From assembly GCA_900617975.1 (NCBI GenBank), contig UZAE01013873.1, positions 1-18,380 of the forward strand: DNA of 18,380 bases, in the 5' to 3' direction. The translations under genes and the position numbers were made by a program. A model generated the notes under the pieces. The model was not told where the DNA came from and made no database searches. It saw only the letters and a program-made list of their open reading frames with translations. Origin of the DNA: Rodentolepis nana (taxonomy: Eukaryota; Platyhelminthes; Cestoda; Cyclophyllidea; Hymenolepididae). Shown here in pieces: positions 18,345 through 18,380 of the stretch; the first letter of the stretch is position 1; each line of letters begins with the position of its first letter.

Positions 18345-18380
18345 ATTTATTTATATCAAATGGCAGGCGTTTTGATGGTT
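18345..18380 (-). mobile_element. SINE-like retroposon, copy F (cut by window end)
   Basis: The last 36 bases read atttatttatatcaaatggc followed by aggcgttttgatggtt. This matches the tail side of copies A and B, so another minus-sense copy starts here and continues past the window. Confidence 0.75.

Overview
The window is animal nuclear DNA. It holds three intron-rich protein genes that match metazoan families, several introns of only 35-67 bases next to introns of more than 1 kb, a mariner transposon, and many copies of one retroposon-like repeat. The mixed intron sizes and the gene content suggest a parasitic flatworm, most likely a tapeworm. That placement is inference; no sequence here proves the species.

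Layout, left to right. (1) Positions 592-4694, plus strand: the last four in-window exons of a mitochondrial pyruvate dehydrogenase phosphatase (PP2C family). The first exons, including the DGHAG-type motif, lie left of the window. (2) Positions 7753-6435, minus strand: a complete five-exon DCP2, the Nudix mRNA-decapping enzyme, model length 368 aa. (3) A 1.26-kb AT-rich divergent intergenic region (7754-9017). (4) Positions 9018-17435 and onward, plus strand: the first five exons (390 residues) of the mitochondrial NAD(P) transhydrogenase, covering the presequence and the NAD(H)-binding domain I. The remaining exons lie to the right. Exons 4 and 5 are separated by a 6.49-kb intron that is full of mobile elements.

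Mobile DNA. A repeat of about 310 bp occurs as copies near 111-425, 5800-6106, 12605-13119, 15885-16522 (with a second copy nested inside it at 15958-16291), 17549-17831, and at the right edge. It has a TAAA-type tail, 13-15-bp target-site duplications at the clearest copies, a possible Pol III box B, and an internal 16-bp inverted repeat. It behaves as a SINE, and I cannot assign it to a family. One mariner (13298-14591) has near-perfect 26-bp inverted repeats, TA target duplications and a transposase broken by three frameshifts.

Function. Two of the three genes act in mitochondrial carbon and redox metabolism: the phosphatase reactivates pyruvate dehydrogenase, and the transhydrogenase exchanges reducing equivalents between NAD(H) and NADP(H). 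DCP2 acts in cytoplasmic mRNA decay. Nothing shows that the three are co-regulated. The most unusual material is the retroposon family, its nested and foldback arrangement, and the splice donors it carries into a host intron.
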